A stretch of DNA of 64,000 bases from Eunapius fragilis (lineage: Eukaryota > Porifera > Demospongiae > Spongillida > Spongillidae), in contig OY811973.1 in the NCBI GenBank assembly GCA_963681505.1, positions 13,828,237 to 13,892,236 of the forward strand. The letters run 5' to 3'. Made by a program: the position numbers and the translations under genes. Below are positions 33,301 through 43,600 of the stretch, in pieces. The notes below the pieces were generated by a model, which saw nothing but the letters and a program-made list of their open reading frames with translations, did not search any database and was not told the origin of the DNA. How positions within the stretch are numbered: position 1 is the first letter of the stretch; each line of letters starts with the position of its first letter.

Positions 33301-33483
33301 TACCTTATGTTTACTGCACACACACTACCTTATGTTTACTGCATGCACACTACCTTATGTTTACTGTACACACTACCTTATGTTTACTGTACACATTACC
33401 TTATGTTTCTCCTGCAGCCTTCCACTACTATTGATTCGTCACTTGGCTCCACCCACCTTCACTTTTTAGCTGTGCAAAAATGA
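26193..33483 (+). CDS. DNAAF3: dynein axonemal assembly factor 3 (copy 1)
   Basis: DNAAF3 acts in the cytoplasm in pre-assembly of ciliary dynein arms, so the host has motile cilia or flagella. I assemble 14 exons: 26193-26268, 26375-26413, 26478-26572, 26751-26844, 27210-27303, 27402-27566, 28233-28323, 29677-29802, 30490-30615, 31478-31739, 31884-31983, 32778-32852, 33054-33135 and 33418-33483. They give 496 residues in one continuous frame. Diagnostic blocks are [105 protein letters not shown] and [16 protein letters not shown]. Exon 4 ends at a GC donor. Exon 10 carries a Glu/Lys-rich insert. The C terminus is shorter than in mammals. Confidence 0.92.
26998..27125 (+). repeat. short tandem repeat in DNAAF3 intron 4
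   Basis: Imperfect copies of CCATTGGTGGTTCCCTCCACTGACC lie between exons 4 and 5. Confidence 0.8.
27308..27382 (+). repeat. CA microsatellite in DNAAF3 intron 5
   Basis: The run starts four bases after the exon 5 donor. Its length and first bases differ from copy 2 (GTAAAC here, GTAACA at 40592). Confidence 0.92.
28328..28660 (+). repeat. 47-bp minisatellite from the DNAAF3 exon 7 donor
   Basis: Seven copies of a unit containing GGTGGTATGTGAGGAGGTGG and GTTATGAGGTGATGTGAGGTAT begin within about five bases of the exon 7 donor (ATG|GTACGTGGTGATG). Confidence 0.9.
28833..29608 (+). repeat. GA-rich minisatellite, about 775 bp
   Basis: GGGATGGATGGGGAGGAGAG units, with or without a GGGGATTGA spacer, form a higher-order array in DNAAF3 intron 7. 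Several frames on both strands are open through it and are not genes. Confidence 0.93.
29791..29960 (+). repeat. 22-bp repeat copied from the DNAAF3 exon 8 splice junction
   Basis: Exon 8 ends CCTATCCGTCAT|GTATGT. The intron continues with about six copies of AATCTATCCGTCATGCATGT plus AGT, each containing the exon-end word CTATCCGTCAT or a variant. Confidence 0.88.
30318..30470 (+). repeat. CTC/CAC trinucleotide array before the exon 9 acceptor
   Basis: (CTC)n interrupted by CACCTC, pyrimidine-rich on the coding strand, ends about 20 bases before the DNAAF3 exon 9 acceptor at 30489. Confidence 0.92.
30640..30708 (+). repeat. 23-bp repeat after DNAAF3 exon 9
   Basis: Three copies of ATGGCACACTGGGGGCGGGG plus TC lie within 100 bases of the exon 9 donor. 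Confidence 0.85.
30925..31300. mobile_element. MITE-like element in DNAAF3 intron 9
   Basis: About 375 bp. The ends are imperfect inverted repeats: AGGCCATT...TAGTTTACCGTCC at the left is mirrored by GGACAGGAAACTATTTTAATGGCCT at the right. The reverse complement of 52065-52450 aligns to most of it, sharing blocks such as GAGGCAGACCT, CATGCCTAATGATGTGATCT, CTCAAAAGAGGTGT, AATAGCCGCCC and GCATGGGGAG (minor differences). It is therefore an interspersed family with at least two independent insertions here. Confidence 0.75.
32655..32775 (+). repeat. C-rich minisatellite before the DNAAF3 exon 12 acceptor
   Basis: Five copies of CACCTGTTCTCACCCCGGCC plus CCCT lead into the acceptor CCCTTAG at 32777. 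One C run is a base longer here than in copy 2. Confidence 0.88.
32925..33030 (+). repeat. GT microsatellite in DNAAF3 intron 12
   Basis: Impure GT run between exons 12 and 13. Confidence 0.85.
33240..33405 (+). repeat. 25-bp minisatellite before the DNAAF3 exon 14 acceptor
   Basis: Six or seven copies of ACTACCTTATGTTTACTGCA plus CACAC end about 12 bases before the final acceptor CTGCAG at 33417. Confidence 0.87.
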
Positions 33484-34944
33484 AGGAAACGTGTGTCTCT
33501 CTAGGCCCCTTTTTTATATTTATTTTTTTGGTATCTTCAAGAGGAACACTCCCCTTTCAGTGTTGTGTATTACAGAAGTATGTGGGGCGCGCCGCAAGTG
33601 TGTTTTTGGGCAGCACAGCCAGAGCTGTGGCTATGTGGCACTGTTACGTGGGAACGGGCGTATGGATGCAACATATATCTCTGTCGCGTCCATTGTGTGT
33701 AAGGGCAAGAGAGTTACGTGGGAGTGACGCGGGTGGTGTTGGCGCGCCCTTGCATTAATTGGATATCCCAGACTCCCTGCATGTATAGCGAGATGGATTG
33801 CTAAGGGGTGTGACATCACATCGGCATTTCGTATAGGTAGTCTCACGTCTGGCCAACCAGCCAATAAAAGTAGCAGAACAAAGCAGTGCCCTGATCAACA
33901 CTTCAATTTTTGATTTAGAATTTTTCAGTAGTATTAACACGACTTGCGATCAAGTAATATTAATTTTGAAGTACTAATGTATGTAAACCAGGAGGCGATG
34001 TTTTCAAACATGCGCGAATGGGGAACTAGTGCGTCGTCACATTTTTGAGTGGGGGGGCGGCCCGGACAAAGATGATCACTTTATCAATCGCGGACAATTG
34101 CTATTCAAAATTCATGTGTGCATGTATGTATGTATATGTGCTTAAGGTTTACCTTTCAGCTAGGGAAAAGGGCCTGTAACATTATACCAATGCCGTTCCG
34201 CCTTTCAAAATGGAAATTGACTGGACGTACATATTTGTCCAAGAAAAAAAAAAAAAAAAAACGTGTGAAATCATGCAATTTGAATTTGCAACGGGTAAAG
34301 CTAATATGACGGTTTCGATCAAAGCAGAGATAAAATCTATATTGGATCAAGGATTGATTCCATGCACGCGGCATTCCCCCCCCCCCCCCCCAGCATATGA
34401 GTGGTCAGGTTTGAAAATTGCATAGTTGTAATCTGATTCACCGCGGTGATAAGACTACTCAGGTTCATGCATGCACCCATCCGCATGTGTTCCAGCCACC
34501 CTTTTACTGAAATGGGCTGTTGTGCACGCGGTCCACGGATGATTTTCAGTATTTATTCCCAGCGCTTCTTTCATTCGTGGATAGTACACCTTGTGCAAGC
34601 ATCACTTTATTTCCGTTCAAAAGAGTTATATTTAACGACGATAATTCTATTTCTAAAAATTTATTTGCGTTATGAAGCCTTATACTTTTGCCCTGGTGTG
34701 TGTATAATACAAACCTACTAGCTCCTTGCGTGCAAAAATAAAAATAAGAAAACCGTGCGTGCATGCAATGTGAAGGCGTTAACCAAAATGCCGCGTTAAA
34801 TTTTAATTGTGCCGTTTAATTAATTAGGTTAGAGGCGCGCGCGAAGATAATTAAATTGGGTGCGGCCATCATGCAGAACGGGATAATGGGACTCGCAGCT
34901 TTATATTCCTCTGCACAACACAGTTTTTTTTAACGGCAGCTGAC
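33484..34944. other. intergenic, DNAAF3 to cystine-knot gene
   Basis: No coding segment recognised. AATAAA at 33863-33868 is a possible DNAAF3 polyadenylation signal. An 18-base A run lies at 34244-34261 (17 in copy 2). Confidence 0.45.
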
Positions 34945-34965
34945 ATGCTTGCGACGAGTCTAAGT
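34945..34965 (+). pseudogene. first 21 bases of the cystine-knot gene, cut by the gap
   Basis: Identical to 48233-48253, the start of the cystine-knot gene's open frame. It stops only because the contig ends at the N run. It is an assembly truncation, not a biological pseudogene. Confidence 0.85.
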
Positions 34966-35165
34966 NNNNNNNNNNNNNNNNNNNNNNNNNNNNNNNNNNN
35001 NNNNNNNNNNNNNNNNNNNNNNNNNNNNNNNNNNNNNNNNNNNNNNNNNNNNNNNNNNNNNNNNNNNNNNNNNNNNNNNNNNNNNNNNNNNNNNNNNNNN
35101 NNNNNNNNNNNNNNNNNNNNNNNNNNNNNNNNNNNNNNNNNNNNNNNNNNNNNNNNNNNNNNNNN
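34966..35165. other. assembly gap, exactly 200 N
   Basis: A round 200-base run of N is a scaffolder placeholder of unknown true size. The flanking 13-kb repeats end flush against it on both sides. Confidence 0.99.
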
Positions 35166-35323
35166 TGGACACAAGATCTGATTGCTCTGACCCACCTGTA
35201 CATGTACATGTACTGTACATGTCATGCGCCATAATCCAATGAATTCAATTCGACTACCAGCGTTTACATGATGCCTAGTTGTACATGTATCTCAATGAAT
35301 CTATTTAGCAGTACTTCAAGTCA

Positions 35324-38300
35324 TTATATGTAGGTCATGCTGTCTTCCACATCCACACCAGCCTTTTCATGATGTGTTGTTAGCTTCATTCTCACTGGAT
35401 TAGCTTCATCTGCACAGCCAATCATTGAGGCGACCTCATCCCCAGTCTTGTAAGCTACGTTGTTCCCCAGTTTCATTTTCACCGAATAAGCCTCTTCCCC
35501 AGACTTGCAGTCTGCTGCATTGCCGATCATTGAGGTGACCTCATCCCCAGTCTTGTACGCTACGTTGTTCCCCAGTTTCATTTTCACCGAATAAACCTCA
35601 TCCCCAGACTTGCAGTCTGCTGCATTGCCGATCATTGAGGCGACCTCATCCCCAGTCTTGTATGCTACGTTGTTCCCCAGTTTCATTTTCACTGAATAAG
35701 CCTCTTCCCCAGACTTGCAGTCTGCTGCATTGCCGATCATTGAGGTGACCTCATCCCCAGTCTTGTATGCTACGTTGTTCCCCAGTTTCATTTTCACTGA
35801 ATAAGCCTCTTCCCCAGACTTGCAGTCTGCTGCATTGCCGATCATTGAGGCGACCTCATCCCCAGACCTGTATGCTACGTTGCACCCTACTGCCATTCTC
35901 ATAAGATTTGCCTCATCCCCAGACTTGCAGACCTCACCTTCCTTCACCATCACAGCCGCTTTCCTATGGCATCTCTGCTGTGTCTTGCAACATACACAAG
36001 CCACGATGAATATCACCACTGATCCAAGACCAATGCCAATGGACACTGGTATGTATATGGCCACAAGTGCTTCTTGAAGAAAAAAAAAGATAACGTTTTC
36101 TGTGATCATAACATTTGGGGGTGTTACAAAAGCTGCTTATGCAATGTGCGGGCGGATGTGTAACAAAACTATGTTTCCACTTCACAAACTACCCTCTCCA
36201 CAAGCACCATCACTAACTACCCTCTCCACTAGCACCATCACTAACTACCCTCTCCACTAGCACCATCACTAACTACCCTCTCCACTAGCACCATCACTAA
36301 CTACCCTCTCCACTAGCACCATCACTAACTACCCTCTCCACTAGCACCATCAGTAACTACCCTCTCCACTAGCACCATCACTAACTACCCTCTCCACTAG
36401 CACCACTTCTAACTACTACCACCATCACTAACTACCCTCACCTGTGTTCCCACCATCACACCATCACTAACAACCCTCACCTGTGTTCCCACCATCACAC
36501 CATCACTAAAAACCCTCACCTGTGTTCCCACCATCACACCATCACTAAATACCCTCACCTGTGTTCCCATTGTCACAGTGGCTATCACCACCATCAGTAC
36601 CAGTTGCAGCACAGAAGTATGTCTCCTTTTCTTCCAGGCCACCAAGATGGACCATCACTTCCATTCCTCTGCTAGCTGACATGTTGCCTGTTAGGAATGT
36701 TGGCATGTTGGCCTTATCACTGCAGCATATCAGGCAGTAATGGGACCCTCCATCCAGAAATGTGCAATTGATCACAGCCATTACCAGGTCTTGAAAGGCT
36801 ATGGTGGTCTGCATGTTGATTTGGGATACAACTGGTTAAAAACAAAGCCATATATGATACAAGCACTCTCTTTGGAGGTCCTTATTACCTTTGATTGCAG
36901 ACAGAGTGGCAAAGTTTGTCACCACAGTCGTGCTTACACTTATGGCAGTATTCAAAGGCACTGCCTTGCAGTAGTACCTGTGTCCACTGGTGAGGTTATA
37001 GAGGACACCAGACACAACCAGACCACTCTCTGTTAGAACATAACGTGAGTATGAACCAAACTGTTCAGAAGCACAGTTGATCAAACATCTGTATGGCTGC
37101 CCATCCAAAAATGTACACTGAACGGTTGCCACGTTTTGAAGAGCAGTGACTGACACATAAAGAAAGCAATTTGATGTATCTGTAATGTGAATACATAAGA
37201 GCTCAGAACACTGACAGACATTTTTGAAACTTTGCCCAAGAACAGACGGTATAATAATTGTAATGAAATGTAAATCATTCAGAGTTCCAACCTCACCACC
37301 TTTGCTTTCAACTGGTTCACTGTATGGACCCACCAGTCCAGCACTGCCAATGGATGCCATCTGAATGGAGCTAGCCTGGTCCCAGCTCATGGACACTTGA
37401 CAGTAACAGGTGTAGCGCACACATGTGTATGTGCTGATATTCTGGGTGTATAGGTCCTTCCCATTAATGATCCTTACGGAATAGCTAACGACAGATGTCA
37501 CCTGAAATGGTACAACTGATAATGTAAGTCATCAAATATGGTTGTTCACCATAGGTGTCCATGTGACCACAAGGTGAGTAGCACCACATAGCACTCCAAC
37601 AGCTGTTACATTAGAAGGAGCAGTCGGTACTGAATAGAGAAAATATTCTTTATCTGGGTAATTAAGTAATGTGTTTGCTGACATGTCCACATTGTTGTGT
37701 TCACTTCACTGGTACCCGCACAGTTGATTGCAATAACTTTGACCATGTACAAAGCATCACTCATCAACCCTGGAAATGTGTAGGAATAGGTCGTTGTTCC
37801 CATAGCAACAACACTGATAGCACCAGCCAGTGACTTTTTCAACCAAATAGTGACATTATAGCTAGAAGGGTCGCCTCCAGTTGAAGGTGGGCTCCATAGT
37901 ACAGTGATGTCAGTACAGCTTTGCTCAAGTAGCATGATTGGCTGATGCGGAAGAACTAAATGAACACAGTAAATTGTTAGTTTCTATACTGACAGTGGTG
38001 CAGGTAAGGGCTACATTTCGCTCACCAGTTTGTTGTGCAGGTACCAGCTGTACTCTAGCACTCCCTACAGGCTGCAAAGGATCATTGTCCCCAACATAGG
38101 CATGATCAGAGTTGAAACACTTCACTTCACTCCCATTGATTGCAGCGGTGACAGTCACTGACAGTGTTGAAGTCCTGCAGGTGATCTCTATTTGACCTCT
38201 GTACCTTCCACAGGAGTCCGTAGCGTTATTTGCACAGTTTAGTAAACTGTCTTGAATGGCGTACAGTTGGTTTGGGGGTGCTTTGGTGCTGCACGTTCCA

Positions 38301-39226
38301 CTGGGCAGCTTCCAAACAGTGAATCCCTGAAGTGCTGAGCCCAGTGGAAGCGTGCATCTGAAGGTGATGGAGGTGCTGGGACATAGTAATGGAGGACATG
38401 TGGTGCCATCGGAGAGCAGACATGGCAGTGGAGACCCCTGTACGGCCAGCTCTGTATGATGGATGGTTATCAAGGGAGCACCAGTATTGCATGCACAGAT
38501 GTAACGTGCAATGAAAGATGTGGGGTGTGTGGGTTGCATTGCTGTGTAGTGCTCTGCAGTGTAAGGTGTATGTATGATATCATCATATCGGTGTGACTCA
38601 TTTAGATTTTTTACCTACAGGTCAGGTTCATAAGAATTGACCGAAAAAGTCCCCTAAGGCCCCTAAGACTCTCACCCCCCCCCCCCCCCCCCCCAGATCC
38701 CATAATGCCCTTAAGACACCCTAAGCCCCCTCCCCCCCTCAATAGCACATGGAATAAACTATACCTGTTATTTTGTGTGCAGATGTATATGGAGGTATTA
38801 TATGCGTTTGGTCATCATCCATGAGGCTGCATCCATGCAGCTTACTGATGTTAGCATTAATCATTATCCTTTTCGCAATTTTGCCTGCACATGCGCTTAT
38901 ATTAAAAAGTAACAGAACGCTGTGGAATTAAATTTAAATAATCTGTGTGTGAAATCAGAAGAACGTGCCGCCGGCAGGATTTTGAAGTAAAAACGAGCAG
39001 GAAAACTGCGTGATCTTACCAACAACGTGATTTTAAAAATTGATTCAACGCGTCAACCCCCTCCCCCCCCTCTCCCCGAGAGGAAGCAGCCGTTGTTAAA
39101 TGACTTACGAATAGGAGCCAGCATTAGCCAGATAGCAAATCTCGTCACCTTTAACAGGGGGTAGTGAATGAATGATGATTTATATAATACAGGATGGTTT
39201 ACCTTTTGACTAGTAGGCCGCTCCAT
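35324..39226 (-). CDS. FN3-type receptor with repeated cytoplasmic tail (copy 2)
   Basis: Exons 39226-39203, 39148-39109, 38553-38026, 37955-37683, 37629-37550, 37501-37297, 37179-36889, 36831-36559 and 36072-35324. I see no coding difference from copy 1 (22037-25938): same signal peptide, two FN3 domains, two CTFLDG modules, membrane segment and tail with 35-residue repeats. Absence of any synonymous change across 2.5 kb of coding sequence, with equally unchanged introns, fits one locus sequenced in two contigs better than an old duplication. Confidence 0.78.
35420..35877 (-). repeat. 105-bp coding tandem repeat, copy 2
   Basis: Same repeat as 22133-22590, offset 13287, with the same unit-to-unit variants. 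Confidence 0.9.
36187..36571 (-). repeat. receptor intron minisatellites, copy 2
   Basis: Counterpart of 22900-23284: the 28-bp array and the repeated exon 8 donor. Confidence 0.9.
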
Positions 39227-39480
39227 ATCTGCACACCTAGCCGCTCTATGTTAAACGCGACCTGCAAAAGATTCCAGCATGCCGTAAATTATAATTAAAA
39301 TAATTCGCTGCAACACGTATTGTTTTGCATGCTGTCGTCATTTGGAGAGGGGGAAAAAAAAACAAGCAAAAAAACTAAAGTTTTGGTGACGCGCGCTTCG
39401 ATGCGTTCCCGCGTGCGCGCGCGCATTAATTCATTTACCCGCCAATAAAACTCTCTCCAGCTGTTGCTGCGAAAACTGAT
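39227..39480. promoter_or_regulatory. head-to-head promoter region, copy 2
   Basis: Same 254-bp interval as 25939-26192, with the same CG-rich stretch. Confidence 0.5.
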
Positions 39481-40590
39481 ATGTCCAAGGGATTTGGAGA
39501 TGCCACCTGGTGGGGTTTCTCCCCCGCTTTAGATTTGCTGCAGTCAGAAAACATAGGTGAGCCTAGTGCAAGCACCAATATAGCAGCAGCAGCAAACGGC
39601 CTCGAGGGGGGCGTATCCTCAAGGATAAACCTTTAACCCGCGGCTCTTCCCCTCGTCCTCAGAGTGCCCTATAAGTCCGGAAGCAGACCCCGCATCATCA
39701 GGTAGGTTGAGGGTAATGCCTTGAACGCGGGTCGCTGCATAGTGCAACGCGTTTTACTTGACAAGATGGCGTCAAGCTACTTCTGGTGGGGGCAGCGGAC
39801 CTGAGGCATGTACTGAAGACTCTGGCGGAGTCCAAGAGACACACGTCAAAGCCACTGCACGTGAGTTATACTGTAAGGTATCGATTGAAACAACAACAAA
39901 ACAAGTGAACGAGCACAAATTTTTAATACTGTCAAGCAATTATATTTTAATAGGTGCGAATGCATTCTCTTAGGTGTTGATCCACAAGAAGCAAATATGA
40001 CCACACACGTGTAATGCACGTGATTGTCTTTACTACAGTTTTATGTCATTGAAAACAGCATAGAAACTGTTGCTAGACACATGTTGTTCCTAAGCATCAT
40101 CATGGAGCCACTGGAGACACTGGGATTGCAAGGCAAGTTGAAGCCCATCAACTGGTAACCTCCATTGCATGGATGTACAGGTGTGTGCACATCCTGAGGG
40201 GGAAGAGGTAGCATCACGTGACGAAATATCAATTGAAGTGTTTGTAATGATATGATGACTCCCATTGGTGGTTCCCTCCACTGACCTCCTCCACTGACCA
40301 TTGGTGCTTCCCCTCCACTGACCCCCTCCACTGACCATTGGTGGTTCCCTTCCACTGACCATTGGTGGTTCCCTCCACTGACCCCCTCTCCTTACCACTG
40401 ATGGCTCCCTTCCCTGGTCATTAATGGCTACCTCCTGCCATTGAGGGCCCCCTCCTCCCCTGACCACTGATGTCTCTCCTTTCCTTTGGACCTATAGAAA
40501 AGGCAGAGCTCTTTATGGAGCTGTATGGTAACATCCTTGTGCGACCACAGAGCGATCACTACCTGAAGAGGAAAGCCCCAGAGTTGATCA

Positions 40591-40655
<65 letters not shown>

Positions 40656-43600
40656 CACACACACACACACTGAACCTATTCTTCATTCAGGATGATCACA
40701 GATGAGGACCACCTGAGGTCATGCTTGCCTCCACTGGACACCAGAATGCTGAAGTTCAAAGACAGAGATGCACTGGAGACCATCTTTAAGAGATGGAGGG
40801 GCCCACCTCCTGAGAATACTGCGCCTTCCATTAAGACACACCTACAGTCACACTGGTGTGTGTGGGTGTATGTGGGTGTGGGTGTGTGAGTGCGTCTGTG
40901 TGTGCACGTGTGTCTATGTGTATGTATGTGTATGTATGTGTGTATGCATGTGGTGTTCATGCTCCGTATAGATGCCCAGAAATTGACCAATCACATACTG
41001 CGGGTGTGAGCATACACACACATCAGTCGAGTGGTATCAAGTTAATGTTGACACTCCCTAAAGAGGCCTAATATTAAGAGATTTGAGGAACAAAACAGTC
41101 CGCCATGCTAAGGGTTTGCACAAATGCACTGCGTGTATTGATGGACTTGATAGGGCCTGTGATGGAGGCATGCTTCATTATAGAATGGTTCCATGCGTGA
41201 CAGAGAGGTTCACTTGCAACTGCAATCAAAAGTGAAAGTAATATACCTGTGTGTGATCCATGTGCGGCTCTATGGATACACGCTCACTGGAAGGTTTACA
41301 TTGGGCAGTCAACAAGGACATATGCCTGCTGTGAATAATCGGATAACAAAGGGGCTTGTGTCCAGTTGTGACAAAATCTGATTACGGTAATATGTCATTA
41401 CACCTGGTTACATAACTAACAGGTGATGTAAGGCATCTGTATGTGTCTTGTGTTATGCATATATGTGTCTATATGTGGGTATTTGTTTATGGTGTTCTCT
41501 CCCCCACCCCTCTTCCCTTAGGGATTCACGCCTAAGGCAATACCTGGGAACCAGATATGACACACGTCGTGGTGTGTTTGATTGGGACTATCACATGAAA
41601 CTGTCTGAGATGGTACGTGGTGATGTGGGGTATTAGGTGGTATGTGAGGAGGTGGGTTATGAGGTGATGTGAGGTATGAAGGTGGTATGTGAGGAGGTGG
41701 GTTATGAGGTGATGTGAGGTATGAAGGTGGTATGTGAGGAGGTGGGTTATGAGGTGATGTGAGGTATGAGGTGGTATGTGAGGAGGTGGGTTATGAGGTG
41801 ATGTGAGGTATGAGGTGGTATGTGAGGAGGTGGGTTATGAGGTGATGTGAGGTATGAGGTGGTATGTGAGGAGGTGGGTTATGAGGTGATGTGAGGTATG
41901 AGGTGGTATCTGAGGAGGTGGGTTATGAGGTGATGGAGGAGGTGGGGTATATGGTTGTAGATGACATGTGTAAATTGGCTATCAGAGACAAATGTAAATG
42001 CAGCCTTGTTCAAGTTTAGGAGCTTAAGGAGCTTACAGGGTTCAGTTTCTAGCAGGTCATGTATGTGACATGAGGAGGTGGGGTAAAGTGTGTATGTAAG
42101 CTTTATAAATAGATAACATGTAAGGATGGATGGGGAGGAGAGCGGGATGGGGAGGAGAGGGATGGATGGGAAGGAGAGAGGGGGATTGAGGGATGGATGG
42201 GGAGGAGAGGGGGGATTGAGGGATGGATGGGGAGGAGAGGGATGGATGGGGAGGAGAGAGGGGGATTGAGGGATGGATGGGGAGGAGAGGGGGATTGAGG
42301 GATGGATGGGGAGGAGAGAGGGATGGATGGGGAGGAGAGAGGGGGATTGAGGGATGGATGGGGAGGAGAGGGGGATTGAGGGATGGATGGGGAGGAGAGA
42401 GGGGGATTGAGGGATGGATGGGGAGGAGAGGGGGATTGAGGGATGGATGGGGAGGAGAGAGGGATGGATGGGGAGGAGAGAGGGATGGATGGGGAGGAGA
42501 GAGGGGGATTGAGGGATGGATGGGGAGGAGAGGGGGATTGAGGGATGGATGGGGAGGAGAGAGGGATGGATGGGGAGGAGAGAGGGATGGATGGGGAGGA
42601 GAGAGGGGGATTGAGGGATGGATGGGGAGGAGAGGGGGATTGAGGGATGGATGGGGAGGAGAGAGGAATGGATGGGGAGGAGAGAGGGGGATTGAGGGAT
42701 GGATGGGGAGGAGAGGGGGATTGAGGGATGGATGGGGAGGAGAGAGGGATGGATGGGGAGGAGAGAGGGGATTGAGGGATGGATGGGGAGGAGAGGGGGA
42801 TTGAGGGATGGATGGGGAGGAGAGAGGAATGGATGGGGAGGAGAGAGGGATGGATGGGGAGGAGAGAGGGATGGATGGGGAGGAGAGAGGAATGGTTTGT
42901 CATATGTGTCCCCTCTTCTCCATCTCTGTACACTCCTGTGTTGTGATGTCACATGACACTATCAGGCTCCGCCTCTGAGCTGCAGGGAGTACGTCCATTG
43001 GAGGGAGGTGGGTGTGGCCTTCCAGCTGAGGTCAGATGCATCTTATGATGTCCTCAACAGCACACTGCTGTCATACAGGCCTATCCGTCATGTATGTCTA
43101 GTAATCTATCTGTCTTGCATGTAGTAATCTATCCGTCATGCATGTAGTAATCTATCCGTCATGCATGTAGTAATCTATCCGTCATGCATGTAGTAATCTG
43201 TCCGTCATGCATGCAGTAATCTATCTGTAATCTATCCGTCATGCATGTGTATGTGATAGTCTCTACACAATCTTGGTAGGTTTCAGTCTGCACGCTGGTG
43301 TGTCTGTGTTTGTATGTGCCCACCACATTGTCTATCATGTGACCACCATTGCGCATGTCACATGACCACACATTGCATGCCACATGCACATATTGTCATT
43401 GTGTGATGATGCGATGTTCTAGGCATGCTCATGTAACCCTATATCTCATGTCATTGACTTACTGGAATAGTAACGATTTGTTAGTTGTCTATAAGAAGGA
43501 GGGCATGGGGACTGGAAGGTACGGCAAGTGGATGGTGTGGGGACTGGTTGTGTTGATCAAAACATGGCTTCTTAAAGTTGTTAGTTCATGGCTCCAGTTA

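Larger units (their letters stand above)
21879..34965. repeat. 13.09-kb segment, copy 1 (ends at the N gap)
   Basis: This segment recurs at 35166-48253 in the same orientation. I compared the two by eye and by the constant offset of their open frames (13287 to 13289). The differences seen are only in homopolymers, CA repeats and one T run. Copy 1 ends exactly where the 200-N gap starts. Confidence 0.97.
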
